A DNA stretch of 64,000 bases from Eledone cirrhosa (lineage: Eukaryota; Mollusca; Cephalopoda; Octopoda; Eledonidae), in assembly GCA_964016885.1 (NCBI GenBank), contig OZ024740.1, positions 2,326,836 to 2,390,835 on the forward strand, read 5' to 3'. The notes beneath the pieces were generated by a model. It saw nothing but the letters and a program-made list of their open reading frames with translations. It did not search any database and had not been told where the DNA came from. Every line of letters begins with the position of its first letter. Position 1 is the first letter of the stretch. The position numbers and the translations under genes are program-made. Positions 41,001 through 54,118 of this stretch are shown here, piece by piece.

Positions 41001-41083
41001 CAGTCCACACTGTAAAGTGGTCATGTAGGTGTCACAATAAAAAGTACCTGGTCCTCACTATAAAGTGGTCATGTAGGTGTCAC
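38062..41083. repeat. Block F: 3,022-bp tandem duplication, copy 2
   Basis: Direct head-to-tail partner of 35,040-38,061 with nearly complete identity, including both one-base deletions. This is the longest nearly perfect duplication in the window. Beyond about 41,100 the order changes to one shared with later F units. Confidence 0.9.
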
Positions 41084-43135
41084 AATAAAAAGTACCTGGT
41101 CCTCACTATAAAGTGGTCATGTAGGTGTCACAATAAAAAGTATCCAGCCCACACTATAAAGTGGTCATGTAGGTGTCACAATAAAAAGTACCCAGTCCAC
41201 ACTGTAAAGTGGTCATGTAGGTGTCACAATAAAAAGTATCCAGTCCACACTGTAAAGTGGTCATGTAGGTGTCACAATAAAAAGTACCCAGCCCACACTG
41301 TAAAGTGGTCATGTAGGTGTCACAATAAAAAGTACCTGGTCCTCACTATAAAGTGGTTATGTAGGTGTCACAATAAAAAGTACCTGGTCCTCACTATAAA
41401 GTGGTCATGTAGGTGTCACAATAAAAAGTATCCAGTCAACACCGTAAAGTGGCCATGTAGGCGTCACAATAAAAAGTACCCAGCCCACACCGTAAAGTGG
41501 CCATGTAGGTGTCACGATAAAAAGTACCCAGCCCACACTGTAAAGTGGTCATGTAGGTGTCAAAATAAAAAGTACCTGGTCCTCACTATAAAGTGGTTAT
41601 GTAGGTGTCACAATAAAAATTATCCAGCCCACACTATAAAGTGGTCATGTAGGTGTCACAATAAAAAGTACCCAGTCCACACTGTAAAGTGGTCATGTGG
41701 TTGTCACAATAACAAGTACCCAGTCCACACTGTAAAGTGGTAATGTAGGTGTCACAATAAAAAGTACCTGGTCCTCACTATAAAGTGGTCATGTAGGTGT
41801 CACAATAAAAAGTATCCAGCCCACACTGTAAAGTGGTCATGTAGGTGTCACAATAAAAAGTATCCAGTCCACACTGTAAAGTGGTCATGTAGGTGTCACA
41901 ATAAAAAGTATCCAGTCCACACTGTAAAGTGGTCATGTAGGTGTCACAATAAAAAGTACCCAGCCCACACTGTAAAGTGGTCATGTAGGTGTCACAATAA
42001 AAAGTACCTAGTCCACACTGTAAAGTGGTCATGTAGGTGTCACAATAAAAAGTATCCAGCCCACACTGTAAAGTGGTCATGTAGGTGTCACAATAAAAAG
42101 TACCTGGTCCTCACTATAAAGTGGTCATGTAGGTGTCACAATAAAAAGTACCCAGCCCACACTGTAAAGTGGTCATGTAGGTGTCACAATAACAAGTATC
42201 CAGCCCACACTGTAAAGTGGCCATGTAGGTGTCACGATAAAAAGTATCCAGCCCACACTGTAAAATGGTCATGTAGGTGTCACAATAAAAAGTATCCAGC
42301 CCACACTGTAAAGTGGTCATGTAGGTGTCACAATAAAAAGTACCTGGTCCTCACTATAAAGTGGTCATGTAGGTGTCACAATAAAAAGTATCCAGCCCAC
42401 ACTGTAAAGTGGTCATGTAGGTGTCACAATAAAAAGTATCCAGTCCACACTGTAAAGTGGTCATGTTGGTGTCACAATAAAAAGTACCCAGCCCACACTG
42501 TAAAGTGGTCATGTAGGTGTCACAATAAAAAGTACCTGTTCCTCACTATAAAGTGGTCATGTAGGTGTCACAATATAAAGTACCTGGTCCTCACTATAAT
42601 GTGGTCATGTAGGTGTCACAATAAAAAGTATCCAGTCCACACTGTAAAGTGGTCATATAGGTGTCACAATAAAAAGTATCCAGTCCACACTGTAAAGTGG
42701 TCATGTAGGTGTCACAATAAAATGTACCCAGCTCACACTGTAAAGTGGTCATGTAGGTGTCACAATAAAAAGTAGCTGGTCCTCACTATAAAGTGGTCAT
42801 GTAGGTGTCACAATAAAAAGTACCTGGTCCTCACTATAAAGTGGTCATGTAGGTGTCACAATAAAAAGTATCCAGTCCACACCGTAAAGTGGACATGTAG
42901 GTGTCCCAATAAAAAGTACCCAGCCCACACTGTAAAGTGGTCATGTAGGTGTCACAATAAAAAGTATCCAGTCCACACTGTAAAGTGGTCATGTAGGTGT
43001 CACAATAAAAAGTATCCAGTCCACACTGTAAAGTGGTCATGTAGGTGTCACAATAAAAAGTACCCAGTCCACACTGTAAAGTGGTAATGTAGGTGTCACA
43101 ATAAAAAGTACCCAGTCCTCACTATAAAGTGGTCA
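40306..43135. repeat. Block F unit, 2,830 bp (59 monomers - 2)
   Basis: Measured between successive signature TGAAGGTGTCC monomers. The two missing bases are the signature deletion and AAAAATATCC near 40,899. It contains the GTCAACACCG / CACACCG / CGATAAAA run (41,430-41,520), GTGGTTGTC near 41,698, and the CATATAGG, AAAATGTACCCAGCTC and GTCCCAATA monomers found in most F units. Confidence 0.88.
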
Positions 43136-45629
43136 TGAAGGTGTCCAATAAAAAGTACCAAGTCCACACTATAAAGTGGTCATGTAGGTGTCACAATAAA
43201 AAGTATCCAGTCCACACTATAAAGTGGTCATGAAGGTGTCACAATAAAAAGTACCCAGTCCACACTGTAAATTGGTCATGTAGGTGTCACAATAAAAAGT
43301 ACCTGGTCCTCACTATAAAGTGGTCATGTAGGTGTCACAATAAAAAGTACCAAGTCCACACTGTAAAGTGGTCATGTAGGTGTCACAATAAAAAGTACCC
43401 AGCCCACACTGTAAAGTGGTCATGTAGGTGTCACAATAACAAGTACCTGGTCCTCACTATAAAGTGGTCATGTAGGTGTCACAATAAAAAGTATCCAGCC
43501 CACACTATAAAGTGGTCATGTAGGTGTGACAATAAAAAGTACCTGGTCCTCACTATAAAGTGGTCATGTAGGTGTCACAATAAAAAGTACCCAGCCCACA
43601 CTATAAAGTGGTCATGTAGGTGTGACAATAAAAAGTACCTGGTCCTCACTATAAAGTGGTCATGTAGGTGTCACAATAAAAAGTACCTGGTCCTCACTAT
43701 AAAGTGGTCATGTAGGTGTCACAATAACAAGTATCCAGCCCACACTGTAAAGTGGTCATGTAGGTGTCACAATTACAAGTATCCAGCCCACACTGTAAAT
43801 TGGTCATGTAGGTGTCACAATAAAAAGTACCCAGTCCACACTGTAAAGTGGTCATGTAGGTGTCACAATAAAAAGTATCCAGTCCACACTGTAAAGTGGT
43901 CATGTAGGTGTCAGAATAAAAAGTACCCAGTCCACACTATAAAGTGGTCATGTAGGTGTGACAATAAAAAGTACCTGGTCCTCACTATAAAGTGGTCATG
44001 TAGGTGTCACAATAAAAAGTACCCAGTCCACACTGTAAAGTGGTCATGTAGGTGTCACAATAAAAAGTATCCAGTCCGCACTATAAAGTGGTCATGAAGG
44101 TGTCACAATAAAAAGTACCCAATCCACACTATAAAGTGGTCATGTAGGTGTCACAATAACAAGTACCCAGTCCACACTGTAAAGTGGTCATGTAGGTGTC
44201 ACAATAACAAGTACCCAGCCCACACTATAAAGTGGTCATGTAGGTGTCACAATAAAAAGTACCCAGTCCACACTGTAAAGTGGTCATGTAGTTGTCACAA
44301 TAAAAAGTATCCAGCCCACACTATAAAGTGGTCATGTAGGTGTCACAATAACAAGTACCCAGCCCACACTGTAAAGTGGTCATGAAGGTGTCACAATAAA
44401 AAGTATCCAGCCCACACTATAAAGTTGTCATGTAGGTGTCACAATAAAAAGTATCCACCCCACACTCTAAAGTGGTCATGTAGGTGTCACAATAAAAAGT
44501 ATCCAGTCCACACTATAAAGTGGTCATGTAGGTGTCACAATAAAAAGTATCCAGTCCACACTGTAAAGTGGTCATGAAGGTGTCACAATAAAAAGTACCC
44601 AGTCCACTCTATAAAGTGGTCATGTAGGTGTCACAATAAAAAGTATCCAGTCCTCACTGTAAAGTGGTCATGTAGGTGTCACAATAAAAAGTACCCAGCC
44701 CACACTGTAAAGTGGTCATGTAGGTGTCACAATAACAAGTATCCAGCCCACACTGTAAAGTGGTCATGTAGGTGTCACGATAAAAAGTATCCAGCCCACA
44801 CTGTAAAATGGTCATGTAGGTGTCACAATAAAAAGTATCCAGCCCACACTGTAAAGTGGTCATGTAGGTGTCACAATAAAAAGTACCTGCTCCTCACTAT
44901 AAAGTGGTCATGTAGGTGTCACAATAAAAAGTATCCAGCCCACACTGTAAAGTGGTCATGTAGGTGTCACAATAAAAAGTATCCAGTCCACACTGTAAAG
45001 TGGTCATGTAGGTGTCACAATAAAAAGTACCCTGCCCACACTGTAAAGTGGTCATGTAGGTGTCACAATAAAAAGTACCTGTTCCTCACTATAAAGTGGT
45101 CATGTAGGTGTCACAATATAAAGTACCTGGTCCTCACTATAATGTGGTCATGTAGGTGTCACAATAAAAAGTATCCAGTCCACACTGTAAAGTGGTCATA
45201 TAGGTGTCACAATAAAAAGTATCCAGTCCACACTGTAAAGTGGTCATGTAGGTGTCACAATAAAATGTACCCAGCTCACACTGTAAAGTGGTCATGTAGG
45301 TGTCACAATAAAAAGTACCTGGTCCTCACTATAAAGTGGTCATGTAGGTGTCACAATAAAAAGTACCTGGTCCTCACTATAAAGTGGTCATGTAGGTGTC
45401 ACAATAAAAAGTATCCAGTCCACACCGTAAAGTGGACATGTAGGTGTCCCAATAAAAATACACAGCCCACACTGTAAAGTGGTCATGTAGGTGTCACAAT
45501 AAAAAGTATCCAGTCCACACTGTAAAGTGGTCATGTAGGTGTCACAATAAAAAGTACCCAGTCCACACTGTAAAGTGGTAATGTAGGTGTCACAATAAAA
45601 AGTACCCAGTCCTCACTATAAAGTGGTCA
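43136..45629. repeat. Block F unit, 2,494 bp (52 monomers - 2)
   Basis: The shortest F unit. After the signature monomer it takes the order of the first F copy (two or more GTGTGAC monomers near 43,525-43,957, AATTACAAG, CCGCACTATAAAG) instead of that of the neighbouring units, so it is a recombinant. The second missing base is in AAAAATACACAG near 45,457, a private change. Confidence 0.86.
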
Positions 45630-48602
45630 TGAAGGTGTCCAATAAAAAGTACCAAGTCCACACTATAAAGTGGTCATGTAGGTGTCACAATAAAAAGTAT
45701 CCAGTCCACACTATAAAGTGGTCATGAAGGTGTCACAATAAAAAGTACCCAGTCCACACTGTAAATTGGTCATGTAGGTGTCACAATAAAAAGTACCTGG
45801 TCCTCACTATAAAGTGGTCATGTAGGTGTCACAATAAAAAGTACCCAGTCCACACTGTAAAGTGGTCATGTAGGTATCACAATAAAAAGTATCCAGCCCA
45901 CACTGTAAAGTGGTCATGAAGGTGTCACAATAAAAAGTATCCAGCCCACACTATAAAGTGGTCATGTAGGTGTCACAATAAAAAGTATCCAGCCCACACT
46001 ATAAAGTGGTCATATAGGTGTCACAATAGAAAGTACCCAGCCCACACTATAAAGTGGTCATGTAGGTGTCACAATAAAAAGTATCCAGCCCACACTATAA
46101 AGTGGTCATGTAGGTGTCACGATAACAATTATCCAGCCCACACTGTAAAGTGGTCATGTAGGTGTCACAATAACAAGTACCCAGTCCACACTATAAAGTG
46201 GTAATGTAGGTGTCACAATAAAAAGTATCCAGTCCACACTGTAAAGTGGTCATGTAGGTGTCACAATAAAAATATCCAGCCCACACTATAAAGTGGTCAT
46301 GTAGGTGTCACAATAAAAAGTACCCAATCCACACTGTAAAGTGTCATGTAGGTGTCACAATAAAAAGTATCCAGTCCACACTGTAAAGTGGTCATGTAGG
46401 TGTCACAATAAAAAGTACCTGGTCCTCACTATAAAGTGGTCATGTAGGTGTCACAATAAAAAGTACCTGGTCCTCACTATAAAGTGGTCATGTAGGTGTC
46501 ACAATAAAAAGTATCCAGCCCACACTATAAAGTGGTCATGTAGGTGTCACAATAAAAAGTACCCAGTCCACACTGTAAAGTGGTCATGTAGGTGTCACAA
46601 TAAAAAGTATCCAGTCCACACTGTAAAGTGGTCATGTAGGTGTCACAATAAAAAGTACCCAGCCCACACTGTAAAGTGGTCATGTAGGTGTCACAATAAA
46701 AAGTACCTGGTCCTCACTATAAAGTGGTTATGTAGGTGTCACAATAAAAAGTACCTGGTCCTCACTATAAAGTGGTCATGTAGGTGTCACAATAAAAAGT
46801 ATCCAGTCAACACCGTAAAGTGGCCATGTAGGTGTCACAATAAAAAGTACCCAGCCCACACCGTAAAGTGGCCATGTAGGTGTCACGATAAAAAGTACCC
46901 AGCCCACACTGTAAAGTGGTCATGTAGGTGTCAAAATAAAAAGTACCTGGTCCTCACTATAAAGTGGTTATGTAGGTGTCACAATAAAAAGTATCCAGCC
47001 CACACTATAAAGTGGTCATGTAGGTGTCACAATAAAAAGTACCCAGTCCACACTGTAAAGTGGTCATGTGGGTGTCACAATAACAAGTACCCAGTCCACA
47101 CTGTAAAGTGGTAATGTAGGTGTCACAATAAAAAGTACCTGGTCCTCACTATAAAGTGGTCATGTAGGTGTCACAATAAAAAGTATCCAGCCCACACTGT
47201 AAAGTGGTCATGTAGGTGTCACAATAAAAAGTATCCAGTCCACACTGTAAAGTGGTCATGTAGGTGTCACAATAAAAAGTATCCAGTCCACACTGTAAAG
47301 TGGTCATGTAGGTGTCACAATAAAAAGTACCCAGCCCACACTGTAAAGTGGTCATGTAGGTGTCACAATAAAAAGTACCTAGTCCACACTGTAAAGTGGT
47401 CATGTAGGTGTCACAATAAAAAGTATCCAGCCCACACTGTAAAGTGGTCATGTAGGTCTCACAATAAAAAGTACCTGGTCCTCACTATAAAGTGGTCATG
47501 TAGGTGTCACAATAAAAAGTACCCAGCCCACACTGTAAAGTGGTCATGTAGGTGTCACAATAACAAGTATCCAGCCCACACTGTAAAGTGGCCATGTAGG
47601 TGTCACGATAAAAAGTATCCAGCCCACACTGTAAAATGGTCATGTAGGTGTCACAATAAAAAGTATCCAGCCCACACTGTAAAGTGGTCATGTAGGTGTC
47701 ACAATAAAAAGTACCTGGTCCTCACTATAAAGTGGTCATGTAGGTGTCACAATAAAAAGTATCCAGCCCACACTGTAAAGTGGTCATGTAGGTGTCACAA
47801 TAAAAAGTATCCAGTCCACACTGTAAAGTGGTCATGTAGGTGTCACAATAAAAAGTACCCAGCCCACACTGTAAAGTGGTCATGTAGGTGTCACAATAAA
47901 AAGTACCTGTTCCTCACTATAAAGTGGTCATGTAGGTGTCACAATATAAAGTACCTGGTCCTCACTATAATGTGGTCATGTAGGTGTCACAATAAAAAGT
48001 ATCCAGTCCACACTGTAAAGTGGTCATATAGGTGTCACAATAAAAAGTATCCAGTCCACACTGTAAAGTGGTCATGTAGGTGTCACAATAAAATGTACCC
48101 AGCTCACACTGTAAAGTGGTCATGTAGGTGTCACAATAAAAAGTAGCTGGTCCTCACTATAAAGTGGTCATGTAGGTGTCACAATAAAAAGTACCTGGTC
48201 CTCACTATAAAGTGGTCATGTAGGTGTCACAATATAAAGTACCTGGTCCTCACTATAATGTGGTCATGTAGGTGTCACAATAAAAAGTATCCAGTCCACA
48301 CTGTAAAGTGGTCATATAGGTGTCACAATAAAAAGTATCCAGTCCACACTGTAAAGTGGTCATGTAGGTGTCACAATAAAATGTACCCAGCTCACACTGT
48401 AAAGTGGTCATGTAGGTGTCACAATAAAAAGTACCTGGTCCTCACTATAAAGTGGTCATGTAGGTGTCACAATAAAAAGTACCTGGTCCTCACTATAAAG
48501 TGGTCATGTAGGTGTCACAATAAAAAGTACCCAGTCCACACTGTAAAGTGGTAATGTAGGTGTCACAATAAAAAGTACCCAGTCCTCACTATAAAGTGGT
48601 CA
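45630..48602. repeat. Block F unit, 2,973 bp (62 monomers - 3)
   Basis: The three missing bases are the signature deletion, AAAAATATCC near 46,271, and a private deletion in AAGTGTCATG near 46,341. It contains a 288-bp (six-monomer) tandem duplication whose copies start at 47,931 and 48,219. Each opens with AATATAAAG followed by TAATGTGG, CATATAGG and AAAATGTACCCAGCTC monomers. Confidence 0.88.
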
Positions 48603-51432
48603 TGAAGGTGTCCAATAAAAAGTACCAAGTCCACACTATAAAGTGGTCATGTAGGTGTCACAATAAAAAGTATCCAGTCCACACTATAAAGTGGTCATGA
48701 AGGTGTCACAATAAAAAGTACCCAGTCCACACTGTAAATTGGTCATGTAGGTGTCACAATAAAAAGTACCTGGTCCTCACTATAAAGTGGTCATGTAGGT
48801 GTCACAATAAAAAGTACCCAGTCCACACTGTAAAGTGGTCATGTAGGTATCACAATAAAAAGTATCCAGCCCACACTGTAAAGTGGTCATGAAGGTGTCA
48901 CAATAAAAAGTATCCAGCCCACACTATAAAGTGGTCATGTAGGTGTCACAATAAAAAGTATCCAGCCCACACTATAAAGTGGTCATGTAGGTGTCACAAT
49001 AAAAAGTATCCAGCCCACAGTATAAAGTGGTCATGTAGGTGTCACGATAACAATTATCCAGCCCACACTGTAAAGTGGTCATGTAGGTGTCACAATAACA
49101 AGTACCCAGTCCACACTATAAAGTGGTAATGTAGGTGTCACAATAAAAAGTATCCAGTCCACACTGTAAAGTGGTCATGTAGGTGTCACAATAAAAATAT
49201 CCAGCCCACACTATAAAGTGGTCATGTAGGTGTCACAATAAAAAGTACCCAATCCACACTGTAAAGTGGTCATGTAGGTGTCACAATAAAAAGTATCCAG
49301 TCCACACTGTAAAGTGGTCATGTAGGTGTCACAATAAAAAGTACCTGGTCCTCACTATAAAGTGGTCATGTAGGTGTCACAATAAAAAGTACCTGGTCCT
49401 CACTATAAAGTGGTCATGTAGGTGTCACAATAAAAAGTATCCAGCCCACACTATAAAGTGGTCATGTAGGTGTCACAATAAAAAGTACCCAGTCCACACT
49501 GTAAAGTGGTCATGTAGGTGTCACAATAAAAAGTATCCAGTCCACACTGTAAAGTGGTCATGTAGGTGTCACAATAAAAAGTACCCAGCCCACACTGTAG
49601 AGTGGTCATGTAGGTGTCACAATAAAAAGTACCTGGTCCTCACTATAAAGTGGTTATGTAGGTGTCACAATAAAAAGTACCTGGTCCTCACTATAAAGTG
49701 GTCATGTAGGTGTCACAATAAAAAGTATCCAGTCAACACCGTAAAGTGGCCATGTAGGTGTCACAATAAAAAGTACCCAGCCCACACCGTAAAGTGGCCA
49801 TGTAGGTGTCACGATAAAAAGTACCCAGCCCACACTGTAAAGTGGTCATGTAGGTGTCACAATAAAAAGTACCCAGCCCACACTATAAAGTGGTTATGTA
49901 GGTGTCACAATAAAAAGTATCCAGCCCACACTATAAAGTGGTCATGTAGGTGTCACAATAAAAAGTACCCAGTCCACACTGTAAAGTGGTCATGTGGGTG
50001 TCACAATAACAAGTACCCAGTCCACACTGTAAAGTGGTAATGTAGGTGTCACAATAAAAAGTACCTGGTCCTCACTATAAAGTGGTCATGTAGGTGTCAC
50101 AATAAAAAGTATCCAGCCCACACTGTAAAGTGGTCATGTAGGTGTCACAATAAAAAGTATCCAGTCCACACTGTAAAGTGGTCATGTAGGTGTCACAATA
50201 AAAAGTATCCAGTCCACACTGTAAAGTGGTCATGTAGGTGTCACAATAAAAAGTACCCAGCCCACACTGTAAAGTGGTCATGTAGGTGTCACAATAAAAA
50301 GTACCTAGTCCACACTGTAAAGTGGTCATGTAGGTGTCACAATAAAAAGTATCCAGCCCACACTGTAAAGTGGTCATGTAGGTGTCACAATAAAAAGTAC
50401 CTGGTCCTCACTATAAAGTGGTCATGTAGGTGTCACAATAAAAAGTACCCAGCCCACACTGTAAAGTGGTCATGTAGGTGTCACAATAACAAGTATCCAG
50501 CCCACACTGTAAAGTGGCCATGTAGGTGTCACGATAAAAAGTATCCAGCCCACACTGTAAAATGGTCATGTAGGTGTCACAATAAAAAGTATCCAGCCCA
50601 CACTGTAAAGTGGTCATGTAGGTGTCACAATAAAAAGTACCTGGTCCTCACTATAAAGTGGTCATGTAGGTGTCACAATAAAAAGTATCCAGCCCACACT
50701 GTAAAGTGGTCATGTAGGTGTCACAATAAAAAGTATCCAGTCCACACTGTAAAGTGGTCATGTAGGTGTCACAATAAAAAGTACCCAGCCCACACTGTAA
50801 AGTGGTCATGTAGGTGTCACAATAAAAAGTACCTGTTCCTCACTATAAAGTGGTCATGTAGGTGTCACAATATAAAGTACCTGGTCCTCACTATAATGTG
50901 GTCATGTAGGTGTCACAATAAAAAGTATCCAGTCCACACTGTAAAGTGGTCATATAGGTGTCACAATAAAAAGTATCCAGTCCACACTGTAAAGTGGTCA
51001 TGTAGGTGTCACAATAAAATGTACCCAGCTCACACTGTAAAGTGGTCATGTAGGTGTCACAATAAAAAGTAGCTGGTCCTCACTATAAAGTGGTCATGTA
51101 GGTGTCACAATAAAAAGTACCTGGTCCTCACTATAAAGTGGTCATGTAGGTGTCACAATAAAAAGTATCCAGTCCACACCGTAAAGTGGACATGTAGGTG
51201 TCCCAATAAAAAGTACCCAGCCCACACTGTAAAGTGGTCATGTAGGTGTCACAATAAAAAGTATCCAGTCCACACTGTAAAGTGGTCATGTAGGTGTCAC
51301 AATAAAAAGTATCCAGTCCACACTGTAAAGTGGTCATGTAGGTGTCACAATAAAAAGTACCCAGTCCACACTGTAAAGTGGTAATGTAGGTGTCACAATA
51401 AAAAGTACCCAGTCCTCACTATAAAGTGGTCA
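48603..51432. repeat. Block F unit, 2,830 bp (59 monomers - 2)
   Basis: Same length as the 40,306 unit and closely related to it, sharing TACCTAGTCC, CGATAAAA, CCTGTTCC, AATATAAAG, TAATGTGG, CATATAGG and GTCCCAATA monomers in order. The missing bases are in the signature monomer and AAAAATATCC near 49,193. Confidence 0.88.
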
Positions 51433-54118
51433 TGAAGGTGTCCAATAAAAAGTACCAAGTCCACACTATAAAGTGGTCATGTAGGTGTCACAATAAAAAG
51501 TATCCAGTCCACACTATAAAGTGGTCATGAAGGTGTCACAATAAAAAGTACCCAGTCCACACTGTAAATTGGTCATGTAGGTGTCACAATAAAAAGTACC
51601 TGGTCCTCACTATAAAGTGGTCATGTAGGTGTCACAATAAAAAGTACCAAGTCCACACTGTAAAGTGGTCATGTAGGTGTCACAATAAAAAGTATCCAGC
51701 CCACACTGTAAAGTGGTCATGAAGGTGTCACAATAAAATGTATCCAGCCCACACTATAAAGTGGTCATGTAGGTGTCACAATAAAAAGTATCCAGCCCAC
51801 ACTATAAAGTGGTCATATAGGTGTCACAATAGAAAGTACCCAGCCCACACTATAAAGTGGTCATGTAGGTGTCACAATAAAAAGTATCCAGCCCACACTA
51901 TAAAGTGGTCATGTAGGTGTCACGATAACAATTATCCAGCCCACACTGTAAAGTGGTCATGTAGGTGTCACAATAACAAGTACCCAGTCCACACTATAAA
52001 GTGGTCATGTAGGTGTCACAATAAAAAGTATCCAGTCCACACTGTAAAGTGGTCATGTAGGTGTCACAATAAAAATATCCAGCCCACACTATAAAGTGGT
52101 CATGTAGGTGTCACAATAAAAAGTACCCAATCCACACTGTAAAGTGGTCATGTAGGTGTCACAATAAAAAGTATCCAGTCCACACTGTAAAGTGGTCATG
52201 TAGGTGTCACAATAAAAAGTACCTGGTCCTCACTATAAAGTGGTCATGTAGGTGTCACAATAAAAAGTACCTGGTCCTCACTATAAAGTGGTCATGTAGG
52301 TGTCACAATAAAAAGTATCCAGCCCACACTATAAAGTGGTCATGTAGGTGTCACAATAAAAAGTACCCAGTCCACACTGTAAAGTGGTCATGTAGGTGTC
52401 ACAATAAAAAGTATCCAGTCCACACTGTAAAGTGGTCATGTAGGTGTCACAATAAAAAGTACCCAGCCCACACTGTAAAGTGGTCATGTAGGTGTCACAA
52501 TAAAAATTACCTGGTCCTCACTATAAAGTGGTTATGTAGGTGTCACAATAAAAAGTACCTGGTCCTCACTATAAAGTGGTCATGTAGGTGTCACAATAAA
52601 AAGTATCCAGTCAACACCGTAAAGTGGCCATGTAGGTGTCACAATAAAAAGTACCCAGCCCACACCGTAAAGTGGCCATGTAGGTGTCACGATAAAAAGT
52701 ACCCAGCCCACACTGTAAAGTGGTCATGTAGGTGTCACAATAAAAAGTATCCAGCCCACACTATAAAGTGGTCATGTAGGTGTCACAATAAAAAGTACCC
52801 AGTCCACACTGTAAAGTGGTCATGTGGGTGTCACAATAACAAGTACCCAGTCCACACTGTAAAGTGGTAATGTAGGTGTCACAATAAAAAGTACCTGGTC
52901 CTCACTATAAAGTGGTCATGTAGGTGTCACAATAACAAGTATCCAGCCCACACTGTAAAGTGGTCATGTAGGTGTCATAATAAAAAGTACCTAGTCCACA
53001 CTGTAAAGTGGTCATGTAGGTGTCACAATAAAAAGTATCCAGCCCACACTGTAAAGTGGTCATGTAGGTGTCACAATAAAAAGTATCCAGCCCACACTGT
53101 AAAGTGGTCATGTAGGTGTCACAATAAAAAGTACCTGGTCCTCACTATAAAGTGGTCATGTAGGTGTCACAATAAAAAGTACCCAGCCCACACTGTAAAG
53201 TGGTCATGTATGTGTCACAATAACAAGTATCCAACCCACACTGTAAAGTGGCCATGTAGGTGTCACGATAAAAAGTATCCAGCCCACACTGTAAAATGGT
53301 CATGTAGGTGCCACAATAAAAAGTATCCAGCCCACACTGTAAAGTGGTCATGTAGGTGTCACAATAAAAAGTACCTGGTCCTCACTATAAAGTGGTCATG
53401 TAGGTGTCACAATAAAAAGTATCCAGCCCACACTGTAAAGTGGTCATGTAGGTGTCACAATAAAAAGTATCCAGTCCACACTGTAAAGTGGTCATGTAGG
53501 TGTCACAATAAAAAGTACCCAGCCCACACTGTAAAGTGGTCATGTAGGTGTCACAATAAAAAGTACCTGTTCCTCACTATAAAGTGGTCATGTAGGTGTC
53601 ACAATATAAAGTACCTGGTCCTCACTATAATGTGGTCATGTAGGTGTCACAATAAAAAGTATCCAGTCCACACTGTAAAGTGGTCATATAGGTGTCACAA
53701 TAAAAAGTATCCAGTCCACACTGTAAAGTGGTCATGTAGGTGTCACAATAAAATGTACCCAGCTCACACTGTAAAGTGGTCATGTAGGTGTCACAATAAA
53801 AAGTAGCTGGTCCTCACTATAAAGTGGTCATGTAGGTGTCACAATAAAAAGTACCTGGTCCTCACTATAAAGTGGTCATGTAGGTGTCACAATAAAAAGT
53901 ATCCAGTCCACACCGTAAAGTGGACATGTAGGTGTCCCAATAAAAAGTACCCAGCCCACACTGTAAAGTGGTCATGTAGGTGTCACAATAAAAAGTATCC
54001 AGTCCACACTGTAAAGTGGTCATGTAGGTGTCACAATAAAAAGTACCCAGTCCACACTGTAAAGTGGTAATGTAGGTGTCACAATAAAAAGTACCCAGTC
54101 CTCACTATAAAGTGGTCA
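51433..54118. repeat. Block F unit, 2,686 bp (56 monomers - 2)
   Basis: Three monomers shorter than the previous unit but in the same order. The missing bases are in the signature monomer and AAAAATATCC near 52,075. Near 53,210 it has a TATGTGTC variant and a GTGCCACAATA variant near 53,308 that its neighbours lack. Confidence 0.87.

Noticed and set aside
35040..41083. Treating the near-perfect 3,022-bp repeat as an assembly error
   Set aside because: It cannot be excluded without reads, but one base difference and different right-hand contexts of the copies fit a real recent duplication, so it is reported as a finding with that caveat.
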